A program made the position numbers and the translations under genes. DNA of 64,000 bases from Catalinimonas niigatensis (GTDB taxonomy: Bacteria > Bacteroidota > Bacteroidia > Cytophagales > Cyclobacteriaceae): NCBI RefSeq assembly GCF_030506285.1, contig NZ_CP119422.1, positions 1,178,001-1,242,000 of the forward strand. Direction: 5' to 3'. The notes under the pieces were generated by a model. The model saw only the letters and a list, made by a program, of their open reading frames with translations, did not search any database and was not told the origin of the DNA. The stretch's first letter is position 1, and the number at the start of each line of letters is the position of its first letter. Shown piece by piece: positions 48,888 to 59,002 of this stretch.

Positions 48888-49136
48888 GTATACTAAAACT
48901 GCTGTTGATGGTTATCAAGGTTCAAAGAACAACTTTTTTAGCAAAGCGTGTTACCTGATAACTTTTTTCAAAGTAGATGTTGCAAGATTCTATAATCATC
49001 TTAGTATGAATTATACGTATAGTATCGCTTCATCATTGATGGTTTGGACAGAGTATGAATAATAAATTTTAGTTTAAGTATTTCAAAAGCGTCCTGTTCA
49101 ACTTTTATGATTTTCTGATAACCACACTTCACCAAA

Positions 49137-50396
49137 TCAGGTTTTTTGTTTCTTCTTTTTGGCAGCAGGGAAGAGTACATTGTTGAGTATCAGACGGTAG
49201 CCGGGAGAATTCGGGTAGAGATTTAGATCGGTAGGCGGCTCCCCGATGTTATGCTGATAATCCTCGGGATCGTGGCCTCCGTAAAATGTCCAGAAGCCTT
49301 TGCCAAACACGCCATGCAAATATTTTACTTCCTGGTCGGTACGGTTTTCTCCCATAATGACAGCTTCAGAACGGATCAGGCTTTTGCGAAAAGCAGTCGT
49401 AGCTCCCAGAAAACCCTTAATATTACGCTCATGATTTTGTGTAAGCATGGTAGGAATAGGGTCCCATTTGGCAGAAAACTCAAACAACTGAAAGTAATCA
49501 TTCTCCTGCCCTACATTGCGCTCACTCAAATTGATATCTATGTCTGAGAACTCAATCTCCCAGGGGTTTTTAACGATATTAAAGTCCTGAAAAGCAAAAG
49601 TTTTACTATAATCCAGTTTCTCCTGAGCATTTGGATCAATGCCATCACCATCATATACCTCTCCTACAATGTCCAGACCACTAGCTGCAAGTGCAATATC
49701 ATAAGTGTCCGTTGCCAGGCACATGGCAAACATAAAACCGCCGCCTGAGACAAACTCACTGATTTTCTGAGTCACCGCCATCTTCATTTCGGATACCTTG
49801 GTAAAGCCATGCTTGCGGGCAGTCTCTTCATATTCCCGTTGCTTCTCCTGATACCAGCTATACATATGAAATGCCACGTAAAATTTACTGTATTGTCCGG
49901 TAAAATCTTCATGATGAAGATGAAGCCAGTCATATTTGGGCAATTCACCCATCAATACTTCATCATCAAAAACGATTTCGTAAGGAATCTCAGCATAATC
50001 CAGCGCCAGCATGACAGCATCATCCCAGGGGTTGGCAGTCTTGGGAGAGTAAACAGCAACCTTTGGATACTGCTCAAGGCGCATTAAATCCTGATTAGAA
50101 GAAGGGCTCGCAATTTCTGAAGTTATCTGATCTGCTTCCGCATCAGAAATCACCTCATAACTCACTCCCCGAACGACTAGCTCATTTTCCAGGCTCTGAT
50201 CGTAGCGGCACATAAAGCTTCCACCCCGGTAATTCAACAGCCAGTCCACCGGTACTTCCTGTTCCAATGTCCAGTAAACTATTCCATAAGCTTTCAAATG
50301 ATTGGTCTGGCTCTCATCCATAGGAATAAGTAAGGTAGAAGCAAAAGAAGACAGCCCAGAGGCTAAAGACAGGAAAACAATTAACAAAACCTTCAT
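49137..50396 (-). CDS. Secreted protein of the Bacteroidota 'asparagine synthetase B' family (name probably wrong)
   Basis: The 419-residue product has a signal peptide (LLIVFLSLASGLSSFAS) and begins its mature part LLIPMDESQTNHLKAYGIVYW, a pattern I associate with Bacteroidota proteins often labelled asparagine synthetase B. No Cys2 glutaminase N-terminus or ATP-pyrophosphatase motif of true AsnB is present, and an exported location does not suit that reaction. The sequence VAVYSPKTANPWDDAVMLALDYAEIPYEIVFDDEVL and the SGGGFMFAMCLATDT segment recall a class I glutamine-amidotransferase-like fold. Function unknown. Confidence 0.65.
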   Translation of the reverse strand: MKVLLIVFLSLASGLSSFASTLLIPMDESQTNHLKAYGIVYWTLEQEVPVDWLLNYRGGSFMCRYDQSLENELVVRGVSYEVISDAEADQITSEIASPSSNQDLMRLEQYPKVAVYSPKTANPWDDAVMLALDYAEIPYEIVFDDEVLMGELPKYDWLHLHHEDFTGQYSKFYVAFHMYSWYQEKQREYEETARKHGFTKVSEMKMAVTQKISEFVSGGGFMFAMCLATDTYDIALAASGLDIVGEVYDGDGIDPNAQEKLDYSKTFAFQDFNIVKNPWEIEFSDIDINLSERNVGQENDYFQLFEFSAKWDPIPTMLTQNHERNIKGFLGATTAFRKSLIRSEAVIMGENRTDQEVKYLHGVFGKGFWTFYGGHDPEDYQHNIGEPPTDLNLYPNSPGYRLILNNVLFPAAKKKKQKT

Positions 50397-50480
50397 ACTA
50401 AAGCGGATTATTATCTCGCAACAGAATAATCAAAATCGTCCTGGTTGAACCCACAAAGCAGGTAACGTGAAGCAGCAAAA

Positions 50481-50504
50481 GTCAGAGGTTATTATCCCTC
50501 TGAC
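50481..50504 (-). terminator. Probable terminator of the dehydrogenase operon
   Basis: GTCAGAGG and CCTCTGAC form a perfect 8-bp stem with an 8-base loop. On the minus strand it is followed by TTTTGC, about 150 bp beyond the aldehyde dehydrogenase stop codon. The short T-run makes it a moderate terminator at best. Confidence 0.5.
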
Positions 50505-50654
50505 CTGAATTTCAATCTTTTGCATTCAAAGATTAAGATAAAAAATATTCGCACTTATAATAAATATATTTCAAAAAATGTTAAAACTTTTTATCAAGTA
50601 CACAATATTAAAAGTACTTATCTGCAACTTTACTAAAATGCTTACAATTAATCA

Positions 50655-52241
50655 CTAGATAGTGCCGCGATCTCTTTCAGAATTTACCAGTCTCCAGATT
50701 CCCAAAGGATTATCATCCTTGAGTTCGTCAGGTAATAAAAACTGAGGAAAATTCTGATAGCTTACAGGGCGACTAAAACGATGGATTGCCGCTGTTCCTA
50801 CTGAGGTAGTCCGGGAATCGGTTGTAGCCGGGAAAGGTCCTCCATGGGTCATGGAAGGACATACTTCCACCCCTGTGGGAAATCCATTGACAATCAGCCT
50901 ACCCACTTTTCTTTCCAGTATTTCTACCAGATCCTGGTAGTTTTCAAGATCTTCTTCTGTCGCCTGCAATGTGGCTGTAAGGTGCCCATCCAGGTTAACA
51001 GCGAGTTTCAACAGTTCTTCTTTTGTACCGGCACTCACATGAATAGTGGAAGGGCCAAAAACTTCCTCTGACAAGTCTGGGTTCTGCATAAAAGTTCGGG
51101 CATCTGTCTGAAACGCATGTCCGATCGCCGGAGCGTGTACCGAGGTAGATTTACTTTTTCCCAGTATCTTAACTCCTTCAACTTTACTAAACTTGCTAAC
51201 CCCTTCATTGTAGCCTTCCCTGATTTTATCAGTGAGCATCACTCCGGTACTGATTTCTTGCAAAAGCTCTCCACTTCTGGTAGCAAACTCTTCGCTTTCA
51301 GGAGATTGCATAGAAAATACCACTCCCGGATTGGTGCAAAACTGCCCAACGCCCAGCGTTACTGAATTTACCAACCCTTGTGCGATCTTTTCCGATTGCT
51401 CTTTCAGCGCACCCGGTAAGACAAACACAGGATTAATACTCCCCATTTCTGCATATACCGGAATCGGTTCTTCCCTTTTAGCGGCCGCATCAAAGAGCGC
51501 TTTTCCTACCTTAAAAGATCCGGTAAAGCCAATCGCTTTGATGAGTGAATGATTGACGATAGCCATGCTTACATAAGGTGTTTTGCCTTGTACCATAGAG
51601 AATACCCCTTTAGGTAAGTTACAAGCTCTGGCAGCCTGCATGATGGCACGGCCTACCATTTCGGAGGTGCCGGGATGCGCAGGATGGGCTTTCACTACAA
51701 TGGTGCAGCCTGCTGCAAGTGCAGAAGCAGCATCTCCTCCTGCTACAGAAAATGCAAGAGGAAAATTGCTGGCACCAAATACCCCTACCGGGCCCAGAGC
51801 TATCTGCATCATACGGAGATCCGCTTTGGGAAGCGGCTGACGATCCGGAATAGCGGTATCAATACGGGCATCTACCCAGGAACCTTCACGAAGCAGATCG
51901 GCAAACATTTTTAATTGGTTGACAGTACGGGCCCGTTCTCCCTGTAGTCGTCCCTGTGGAAGACCAGTCTCCTCCTCACAGCGCTTGAGCAGGTCATCTC
52001 CCAATGCCATAATTTCTTCTCCGATTTTCTCAAGAAATTCAGCTTTCTGGCTTCCCGAAACTTTACGATAGTGTTGAAAAGCTACTTCAGCCTGTTGTAT
52101 TGCCTGTTCAATTTCGTCATGAGTAGCTTCACTAAAGTCAATGGGCAGTAATTTACCACTGGTTGGATTTACTGCCTGAAAAGTATCATTTCCATTCTTT
52201 GAAAAATTTCCAGCAATGATATGTTTGCCGTTAAGTTGCAT
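50655..52241 (-). CDS. 2,5-dioxovalerate (alpha-ketoglutarate semialdehyde) dehydrogenase
   Basis: The 528-residue NADP-type aldehyde dehydrogenase has the catalytic Glu in PVYAEMGSINPVF (about residue 262) and Cys in GVGQFCTNPGVVFSM (about 298), with FGASNFPLAFSVAGGDAASALAAGC for cofactor binding. AEMGSINP and the overall length are typical of the 2,5-dioxovalerate dehydrogenase group, which oxidises 2-oxoglutarate semialdehyde. It follows the FAH-family gene by 27 bp on the same strand and opposes an IlvD/Edd dehydratase, making a Weimberg-type pentose pathway likely. Confidence 0.9.
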   Translation of the reverse strand: MQLNGKHIIAGNFSKNGNDTFQAVNPTSGKLLPIDFSEATHDEIEQAIQQAEVAFQHYRKVSGSQKAEFLEKIGEEIMALGDDLLKRCEEETGLPQGRLQGERARTVNQLKMFADLLREGSWVDARIDTAIPDRQPLPKADLRMMQIALGPVGVFGASNFPLAFSVAGGDAASALAAGCTIVVKAHPAHPGTSEMVGRAIMQAARACNLPKGVFSMVQGKTPYVSMAIVNHSLIKAIGFTGSFKVGKALFDAAAKREEPIPVYAEMGSINPVFVLPGALKEQSEKIAQGLVNSVTLGVGQFCTNPGVVFSMQSPESEEFATRSGELLQEISTGVMLTDKIREGYNEGVSKFSKVEGVKILGKSKSTSVHAPAIGHAFQTDARTFMQNPDLSEEVFGPSTIHVSAGTKEELLKLAVNLDGHLTATLQATEEDLENYQDLVEILERKVGRLIVNGFPTGVEVCPSMTHGGPFPATTDSRTTSVGTAAIHRFSRPVSYQNFPQFLLPDELKDDNPLGIWRLVNSERDRGTI

Positions 52242-52268
52242 AGTCTTTATTGATTTATTAAAAAAAAA

Positions 52269-53120
52269 TTATTTTACCGGATTGCCGGCCACAAAATTGA
52301 TGAGCGTTCCTATAGGCTCAACACTAATCCTTATCTCATCTCCCGACTGTAGGGTAAAATCGTGAGATGGGATAATACCAGTCCCTGTCATCAGATATAC
52401 GCCTTGTGGAAAATCACATTCACGAAAAAGATACTCCACAAGTTCGGAAAATCCCCTTTTCATTTGATCAATAGAAGTATCTCCGGCAAATACCTGTGCT
52501 CCGTTTCTCAGAATTTCAATACTAATCACTGTATCCATAGCCAGCGACTTTTCCGGAACAAAAAGACAGGGCCCAATAGAAGTACTTCCGTTATAGCTCT
52601 TGGCCTGAGGCAGATACAAAGGATTTTCGCCTTCTATACTGCGTGAACTCATGTCATTGCCTACAGTATAGCCCTGAATTTTGCCTGAAGATGTTATAAA
52701 TAGAGTCATCTCCGGCTCTGGTACATCCCATTTTGAGTCTCTGCGAATACGTACGTGGTCACGGTTTCCTACTACCCGATAATAGGGCGCCTTAAAAAAA
52801 AGTTCGGGACGTGCTGCATCGTACACTCTGTCGTAAAAATCACCTCCTCCCGCGTCTTTGGACTCTTCCATTCTGGCATCCCGGCTACGATAGTAGGTAA
52901 CGCCTGATCCCCATACTTCCTGAGTACCCAACGGAGGAAGTAATATACCATCAAGGTAATTAGCGGATTCATCTATTGTTTCAAACTGAGATAATTGCTC
53001 TACTAGCCGGTCATATAGATTATCCTGATTGACAAGCTGGTCCCAAGCCTGTGTCTTGTTAAGAAAATATTCTCCTTTTTGTTCAATGATAATACCGGAA
53101 CGGGTATTGTAAATTTTCAT
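52269..53120 (-). CDS. FAH-family dehydratase, probable 2-dehydro-3-deoxy-pentonate dehydratase
   Basis: ATG at 53120 is chosen (283 residues). An ATG 44 codons upstream would overlap the divergent promoter region and adds an unrelated hydrophobic tail. The fumarylacetoacetase fold is seen in [15 protein letters not shown], the metal Glu pair EPEMTLFI (about residue 145) and [35 protein letters not shown]. In Weimberg clusters this family converts 2-dehydro-3-deoxy-arabinonate/xylonate to 2,5-dioxovalerate, the substrate of the next gene's enzyme. A simple acylpyruvate hydrolase is the alternative; the neighbours argue against it. Confidence 0.88.
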   Translation of the reverse strand: MKIYNTRSGIIIEQKGEYFLNKTQAWDQLVNQDNLYDRLVEQLSQFETIDESANYLDGILLPPLGTQEVWGSGVTYYRSRDARMEESKDAGGGDFYDRVYDAARPELFFKAPYYRVVGNRDHVRIRRDSKWDVPEPEMTLFITSSGKIQGYTVGNDMSSRSIEGENPLYLPQAKSYNGSTSIGPCLFVPEKSLAMDTVISIEILRNGAQVFAGDTSIDQMKRGFSELVEYLFRECDFPQGVYLMTGTGIIPSHDFTLQSGDEIRISVEPIGTLINFVAGNPVK

Positions 53121-53250
53121 GTGATAGGTTGCTAAGTGTAAAAAATATAACTGTAATTTAAAAACCTTCGTCCAAATTATCATAATTGTGGCAAAAAGTT
53201 TAGTTTGGGACTCAACAAAAAAAATAACTAACCTAGAACTAATCGTTAGC

Positions 53251-54975
53251 ATGTCTGAAAATAAGAAGAAATTAAGAAGTCAGGAGTGGTTTGGTAAAAC
53301 TGATAAGATGGGATTTATTTACCGCAGTTGGATGCGCAACCAGGGCTTACCCGACCACGCTTTTGACGGTAGACCAGTGATTGGCATCTGCAATACCTGG
53401 TCTGAATATACTCCTTGTAATGCCCACTTCCGGGAAATTGCTGAACATGTAAAAAGAGGTGTGCTAGAAGCTGGTGGATATCCCCTTGAGTTTCCGGTCA
53501 TGTCCCTGGGCGAAACCTTGCTCAAGCCAACCGCTATGCTTTTTCGCAATCTGGCTAGTATGGATGCTGAAGAATCTATTCGTGGCAATCCTATGGATGG
53601 TGTGATTTTGCTGGCAGGCTGTGATAAAACGACCCCTTCTATCCTAATGGGTGCCGCCAGTGTAGATTTACCCGCTATTGTTATTTCAGGTGGACCGATG
53701 CTTAATGGAAAGTACAAAGGACGAGACATTGGCTCGGGTACTTCTGTATGGCAATTTACAGATGATGTCAGGGCAGGAAGAATTACCCAAGAAGAATACT
53801 ATTATGCCGAAAGCTGCATGTCCCGCAGCCGTGGTCACTGTATGACGATGGGTACTGCCTCTACGATGGCTTCTATGGTAGAAGCGTTGGGTATGGGTAT
53901 GCCTCACAATGCAGCCATTCCAGCAGTAGATGCCAGACGCAAAGTACTGGCAAATATGGCGGGTAGCCGGATCGTACAAATGGTAAAGGATGATGTCAAA
54001 ATTTCTGATATCTTGACCCGGAAGGCCTTTGAAAACGCCATCGTTGTCAATGCTGCCATTGGTGGATCTACCAATGCCATCATTCATTTGCTGGCCATCG
54101 CCGGTCGGGTAGGTGTAGAACTGAATATTGATGATTTTGATAAACTAGGCCACGACATTCCTCTTCTGCTTAACCTGATGCCTTCCGGTAAATTTCTGAT
54201 GGAAGATTTTTATTATGCCGGCGGCCTTCCTGCAGTTATCAAAGAACTGGGCAGTCTTATTCACCTGGATGCATTGACGGTGAATGGAAAAACAATGGGT
54301 GAGAATACAGAAAATGCTCCCTGTTATGACCGTGAAGTCATTGCTCCTTTGGACAAGCCTTTTAAAGAACGTTCCGGTATTGCTGTACTTAAAGGTAATC
54401 TGGCGGTAGATGGGGCTGTCATTAAACCTTCGGCTGCCACTCCTAAGCTCTTGAAACACAGAGGCAAAGCCGTAGTTTTTGAAAGCATTGAAGACTATCA
54501 TGCACGCATAGATGATCCTGATCTGGAAATTGATGAAAACTGCGTCATGGTTTTGAAAGAAGTAGGCCCCAGAGGATATCCGGGCATGCCTGAAGTAGGT
54601 AATATGGGCTTACCTAAAAAAATACTGGAGAAAGGGATTGATGATATGGTCCGTATCTCGGATGGACGAATGAGTGGCACAGCATATGGTACTGTAATAT
54701 TGCATGTGTCTCCTGAATCAGCGATTGGCGGTGCGCTTGCCCTGGTACAAAATGGGGATATCATTGAAATTGATACAGAAGGCAGAAAGTTACATCTCGA
54801 GGTCTCGGATGAAGAACTTGCTACACGCAAAGAAGCCTGGAAAGCGATTAACCTGGGTTATGAACGCGGTTATGCACAGCTCTATATCAATCATGTGCAA
54901 CAGTCTCATCTGGGTGCTGACTTTGACTTTCTGAGAGGCAAATCAGGAGCTGAAGTGAAAAGAGATTCTCATTAA
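53251..54975 (+). CDS. IlvD/Edd family dehydratase, probable pentonate (arabinonate/xylonate) dehydratase
   Basis: ATG at 53251 is chosen (574 residues); an upstream in-frame start at 53188 would add 21 residues lacking family character. Iron-sulfur ligands are visible as Cys in [14 protein letters not shown] (about 50), [16 protein letters not shown] (about 120) and [19 protein letters not shown] (about 192). The C-terminal beta-barrel has [27 protein letters not shown]. The long form with a divergent FAH dehydratase and dioxovalerate dehydrogenase fits L-arabinonate or D-xylonate dehydratase rather than IlvD of branched-chain synthesis. It likely shares a regulated 130-bp divergent promoter region. 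Confidence 0.92.
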   Translation: MSENKKKLRSQEWFGKTDKMGFIYRSWMRNQGLPDHAFDGRPVIGICNTWSEYTPCNAHFREIAEHVKRGVLEAGGYPLEFPVMSLGETLLKPTAMLFRNLASMDAEESIRGNPMDGVILLAGCDKTTPSILMGAASVDLPAIVISGGPMLNGKYKGRDIGSGTSVWQFTDDVRAGRITQEEYYYAESCMSRSRGHCMTMGTASTMASMVEALGMGMPHNAAIPAVDARRKVLANMAGSRIVQMVKDDVKISDILTRKAFENAIVVNAAIGGSTNAIIHLLAIAGRVGVELNIDDFDKLGHDIPLLLNLMPSGKFLMEDFYYAGGLPAVIKELGSLIHLDALTVNGKTMGENTENAPCYDREVIAPLDKPFKERSGIAVLKGNLAVDGAVIKPSAATPKLLKHRGKAVVFESIEDYHARIDDPDLEIDENCVMVLKEVGPRGYPGMPEVGNMGLPKKILEKGIDDMVRISDGRMSGTAYGTVILHVSPESAIGGALALVQNGDIIEIDTEGRKLHLEVSDEELATRKEAWKAINLGYERGYAQLYINHVQQSHLGADFDFLRGKSGAEVKRDSH

Positions 54976-54985
54976 ATTACAAATT

Positions 54986-55024
54986 GAAAATTGCAGATTT
55001 CATATTTTGGATCTGCAATTTTTC
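54986..55024. terminator. Bidirectional terminator between convergent genes
   Basis: GAAAATTGCAGAT and ATCTGCAATTTTTC form a 13-bp stem with one extra T, around a 12-base loop. T-runs lie on both sides, fitting the convergent dehydratase gene and histidine kinase gene. Confidence 0.8.
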
Positions 55025-55039
55025 ATTGATCTTCAGTTT

Positions 55040-57922
55040 TCATACTTTCTTTGTCACACAACGATGGGAATGGTTTGGTAGACTAACTGTAAAAGTAGTG
55101 CCCTGGCCAACTTCAGATGCTACCTTAATGCATCCCTTTAGCTTATCCAATGCTTCCTTTACAATATACAAACCCAGCCCTGATCCTGAACTTCTGGTAG
55201 TGGCCCTGTAGAACATGCTGAAGATTTTAGACTGGCTTTCATTGGGTATCCCTATACCGTTGTCTTTTATCTCTATTTTCAACTCGGTAGGCGTCACTTC
55301 CAACCTGATAATCACCACGGGATGCTCAGCATACATACTATACTTGAATGCATTGGAAATGAGGTTATTAAGAATGATTTGCAAACGCATTTCATCACAA
55401 ACAATTTTTGTATTTCCCTTGATTTCCAGACTACAATTAGTATTTCTATAATCATGGCTACTTAAATTGACCATTTCTTCAATCATCATCTTGATATTGA
55501 TCACTTCTGGTTCTACCTCATGACGGGTATTACGCGAATAATTCAAAATATCATAAATAAACTTGTCTTGTTTTTGCAGACTTTTTTCCTGCATCCTCAG
55601 ATACTCTTCTAGTTGACGGGGATTTTTCTCCTGCAGGCAAAGGTCAACAAGGGCCAGACAGGAAGCAATGGGTGAACGGAGGTCATGTGATACCCGGTAG
55701 ACGAAGTTATCAAGCTCCTCATTTGCTTTTTGTAACTCTTTGTTGATATTCATACTCTTACGATTACTCTCTGCGAGTTCACGGTTGGTGGCCTGATACA
55801 CTTCATTTTGTCGGCCTATTTCTTCATGCTTTTCCTGAAGAAGTCTTTCTTTTTCCTCTGCTTTTTCCTTGGCAAGAATCAATTCTTTTTCATAAGCTTT
55901 TATTTTACTGATATCTGCCTGCGTACCCCAAAAATGTGTGAGACAGCCCTGATCGTTCAACATGCCTATTGTGTTGTTGGCATAGTGATGAAATACACCT
56001 TGTTTGTCTGGCTCAAACGTTTCTTCCTGCACTGTCTTATAACCAGACATGATAAATGCCCTTACTGCTTTTATATTTTCAGGAATCTTATCTCCTCCAT
56101 GTATTTCTGCCAAAGACTTGCCCAGAATTTCATACTCTTCGGCACATGCATACATTTTTAATAACTCCTGATTACATTCTGCCAGAAAAGCATTGGCATA
56201 TAAATACTGAATTTGTGCCTCTACAGACATTTTGATATCCATAGGTTCCTTCAAATCAAAGCGATATACGCCTTCCGTCACTGAATCTATAAAGTTTTTG
56301 TATCTTTCTTTACTTTCTTTGAGTGCTTTCTGCGCCTTGATTTTTTCTGTGATATCAGTAAAGGTAACGGCAAAATATTCGTGCTGCGGGGAGTACACTT
56401 TAGTTTCAAAATAGCGATCAAATCCTTTTGCATAGTTGGTATATTCCAGGGGCTCACCTGTTAATGCCACCTTGCCATAGATTTCTATCCAATACAATTC
56501 TGTATCAGGAAGCACTTCCATTACATTTTTATTGATTACAGTCTCTCGTTTGAGTCCCAGTAATTTTTCAAAGTAAGGATTAACCTCTATGAAAGTATAA
56601 TCTACTGCCAGTCCTTTTTCATTGGTGACAATCTTATGCAAGGCAAAAGCAGCATTCATATTTTCAAATAGCAGCCGAAATTTTTCTTCACTTATTTTGA
56701 GCGCCTGCTCAGCATTTTTTCTTTCTGTAATGTCGTTTGAGGAAATAAGCAGGTGACTCCTCTCCCATTGTTCATTAAGGATTACTTTAATTCTACTTTG
56801 TACCCAAATGACTTCACCGGATTTCTTTTTTATGGCATATTCCACGGTAATTCTCTCTTTGCCGCTTTTGATTTCACTTACAATGCTTTGGACAATACTA
56901 CTGTGATCCAATAAAATGTTTTTGTAAAAGTCAGGCTTTTTCAATTCTGCTTCTTTATATCCGGTTAGCTCCTCAATATTTTGAGATAGATAGACAAAAT
57001 TATCCTGAGCATTGATCAATAAGACAACATCTGAAGTGTTCTCAGCAAGAAACTTGTATTGTTCTTCACTTTCTTTAATTACTTTTTCAGCATATTTTCT
57101 TTCTGTAATATCTCTTGCGATACAATAAATATATTTTTCATCGGCTTGTATAAAATGTATATAATCGCATTCAACCGGGATTTGTATACCATCTTTGTGT
57201 TTGAAAACAGTTTCAAAGCGCAGCATTTTATCCCTCTTTTTCCGGTGTTTTATCAATGTATCTTTTGCTTCAATGATATCAATATCCGCGATATAAAGCT
57301 GAGTTATTTCCTTTGATGAATAATTTAACCTGCTACAAGCAGCCTGATTGCCTTCTATGATCCTTCCTTTTTCATCAAGCAGAAAAACCATGTCTACGCT
57401 ATTTTCCATCAATACCCGATAACGCTCCTCACTCTGATGTAGCTTGACATTACTTTTTCTCAGTTCAAAAAGCTTTACCACCTGTTTAGCCAATGTCTGA
57501 AGAGCACTGACTTGCTTCTTATCCAATTTCCTGGGCTGGTGATCAATAGCGCACAATGTACCCAATGGAAATCCCTGGGGACTTATCAATGGTACACCAG
57601 CATAAAAGATTATATAAGGTTCACCGGTAACAAGAGGATTGTTTCTGAACCGGGGATCTTGCCTTGCATCAGGAATGATAAAAACATCATCCGTGTGATG
57701 AATAGCGTGAACACAAAATGAATATTGTTTGGGTGTTTCTGTGATATGTAATCCAAAGTGTGATTTAAACCATTGTCTTTTCTCATCAAGCAGGGAGATA
57801 AGAGAAACTGGCGTTTCGCATATTTGAGCAACAATCCGGGTAATTTCATCATATTCTTCTTCTGACAGGGTATCAAGAATCTGATAAGTTTTGAGATCTG
57901 CCATTCTTTCCAACTCTTTCAT
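55040..57922 (-). CDS. GAF and multi-PAS sensor histidine kinase, orphan
   Basis: ATG at 57922 is preferred since MKELERMADLKTYQILDTLSEEEYDEI is the common start of this GAF kinase group; a longer frame begins at 57979. The 960-residue soluble protein has a GAF domain (about 10-155), four PAS segments beginning at EERYRVLMENSVDMVF, EEQYKFLAENTSDVVL, EEKFRLLFENMNAAF and KERYKNFIDSVTEGVY, a coiled coil (about 655-715), HisKA with LDNFVYRVSHDLRSPIAS, and HATPase boxes (IILNNLISNAFKYS, IKDNGIGIPNES, GSGLGLYIVKEAL). Phospho-acceptor His is in SHDLR. No regulator gene is adjacent, so its output partner is unknown. Confidence 0.92.
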   Translation of the reverse strand: MKELERMADLKTYQILDTLSEEEYDEITRIVAQICETPVSLISLLDEKRQWFKSHFGLHITETPKQYSFCVHAIHHTDDVFIIPDARQDPRFRNNPLVTGEPYIIFYAGVPLISPQGFPLGTLCAIDHQPRKLDKKQVSALQTLAKQVVKLFELRKSNVKLHQSEERYRVLMENSVDMVFLLDEKGRIIEGNQAACSRLNYSSKEITQLYIADIDIIEAKDTLIKHRKKRDKMLRFETVFKHKDGIQIPVECDYIHFIQADEKYIYCIARDITERKYAEKVIKESEEQYKFLAENTSDVVLLINAQDNFVYLSQNIEELTGYKEAELKKPDFYKNILLDHSSIVQSIVSEIKSGKERITVEYAIKKKSGEVIWVQSRIKVILNEQWERSHLLISSNDITERKNAEQALKISEEKFRLLFENMNAAFALHKIVTNEKGLAVDYTFIEVNPYFEKLLGLKRETVINKNVMEVLPDTELYWIEIYGKVALTGEPLEYTNYAKGFDRYFETKVYSPQHEYFAVTFTDITEKIKAQKALKESKERYKNFIDSVTEGVYRFDLKEPMDIKMSVEAQIQYLYANAFLAECNQELLKMYACAEEYEILGKSLAEIHGGDKIPENIKAVRAFIMSGYKTVQEETFEPDKQGVFHHYANNTIGMLNDQGCLTHFWGTQADISKIKAYEKELILAKEKAEEKERLLQEKHEEIGRQNEVYQATNRELAESNRKSMNINKELQKANEELDNFVYRVSHDLRSPIASCLALVDLCLQEKNPRQLEEYLRMQEKSLQKQDKFIYDILNYSRNTRHEVEPEVINIKMMIEEMVNLSSHDYRNTNCSLEIKGNTKIVCDEMRLQIILNNLISNAFKYSMYAEHPVVIIRLEVTPTELKIEIKDNGIGIPNESQSKIFSMFYRATTRSSGSGLGLYIVKEALDKLKGCIKVASEVGQGTTFTVSLPNHSHRCVTKKV

Positions 57923-58130
57923 AAGCGCTAGGGGTAAATATATGGTAAAGGCAATTGTGCTCTGAAGCCCATAAACCACATCCTTTTTGAAGGATACGCC
58001 TAATAATATGCATAAAAAGCAGATTGTGATGCGTCTGTTGACGACAGACGTAAAATTGGAGATGTATAAATCAAAACAAATAACAGATTTGTTAATTTTT
58101 TTTGATTTGAAGTACCAAAACTGACATAAA

Positions 58131-58162
58131 AAAACCTGACGATCAATAGAAAGTCAGGTTTT
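58131..58162 (-). terminator. Rho-independent terminator of the ferritin-like operon
   Basis: AAAACCTGAC and GTCAGGTTTT form a perfect 10-bp stem around a 12-base loop. On the minus strand a T-run follows the stem. It is 22 bp beyond the second ferritin-like stop codon. Confidence 0.85.
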
Positions 58163-58183
58163 CATAAGCGCTGCATGTCCTGC

Positions 58184-58984
58184 TCAGACTAAAAACAAAC
58201 TGGCAATGGCTGTTACTTCTTCTTTGCTCAGTGGCTCATCATAAGCTTCGGTAATCGCATCAGCATCAATATCAGTAATCGCTGTAAGCTCAAGTCCTCC
58301 CTGCACAGTATTATCTTCTCCTGCATAAACCGCCCTCACTTCCGACGGCATACCTTCCCAGACTCCATCCTGGGTGACCCAGCCCTTCTGTCCGCTGCGT
58401 AGTCTCCTGACTTCTGAGGCATGTCGGGCTTCTACCGAATGAATCTGTAGCGCAGCTGTCAGTATATCATTGCTATCAATCAGGTTGGCCGCCTGCCCTT
58501 TGTAAGCACGAACACCGGTATCCTCAAAAGCCTGCGAAAGGATCAGAAATACATCGTAGTTACCGAAGGTGTCGAAAGCCCCGCCAACGGTAAAGTCAAA
58601 ACCCGGCTTTTCTATAGGATCACCTCCTATACTATTGATTGCTGATTTCAGAAACTCCACATGCGCAGTTTCGTGCTTACTGATCTGCATATAAATTTTC
58701 TCCGCATCAGAACCGGCAGGTATAACGCCTGAATCCAGTCCTAAGACATAAAACTCTGCCTCCAGATATTCCAGTAGCAACGCAAAATTGAGCACATTTG
58801 CAATTTTCTCGGAGGAGGCATAAGCCTTGCTGGATGTAACAGCGGCTAAACCAACCGGTACTGAACCCAAAGCTAATTTTTTCCCCAGATTACCCAGTTT
58901 ATTGAATACTTCACGTCTGGAAGCGAGTTGATCAATCTCTAAATCTTTCTTGTTTAATCGGTCTAATACATTAAAAATAGTCAT
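58184..58984 (-). CDS. Exported ferritin-like domain protein (PCC13-62-like), second of pair
   Basis: The 266-residue protein has a Tat-like twin-arginine start (LASRREVFNKLG, about residues 20-31) with a hydrophobic stretch ending AYASSE, then a ferritin-like four-helix region. Helices carry ALLLEYLEAEFYVLGL, SKHETAHVEFLKSAINSIGG and IHSVEARHASEVRRLR, giving repeated E-x6-Y, E-x2-H pairs expected of a di-iron or related site. This family includes desiccation-related protein PCC13-62 and is frequent in Bacteroidota, where its role is unclear. It starts 19 bp after the related gene upstream. Confidence 0.88.
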   Translation of the reverse strand: MTIFNVLDRLNKKDLEIDQLASRREVFNKLGNLGKKLALGSVPVGLAAVTSSKAYASSEKIANVLNFALLLEYLEAEFYVLGLDSGVIPAGSDAEKIYMQISKHETAHVEFLKSAINSIGGDPIEKPGFDFTVGGAFDTFGNYDVFLILSQAFEDTGVRAYKGQAANLIDSNDILTAALQIHSVEARHASEVRRLRSGQKGWVTQDGVWEGMPSEVRAVYAGEDNTVQGGLELTAITDIDADAITEAYDEPLSKEEVTAIASLFLV

Positions 58985-59002
58985 GTTGGTAGAGTTTTTA
59001 GG

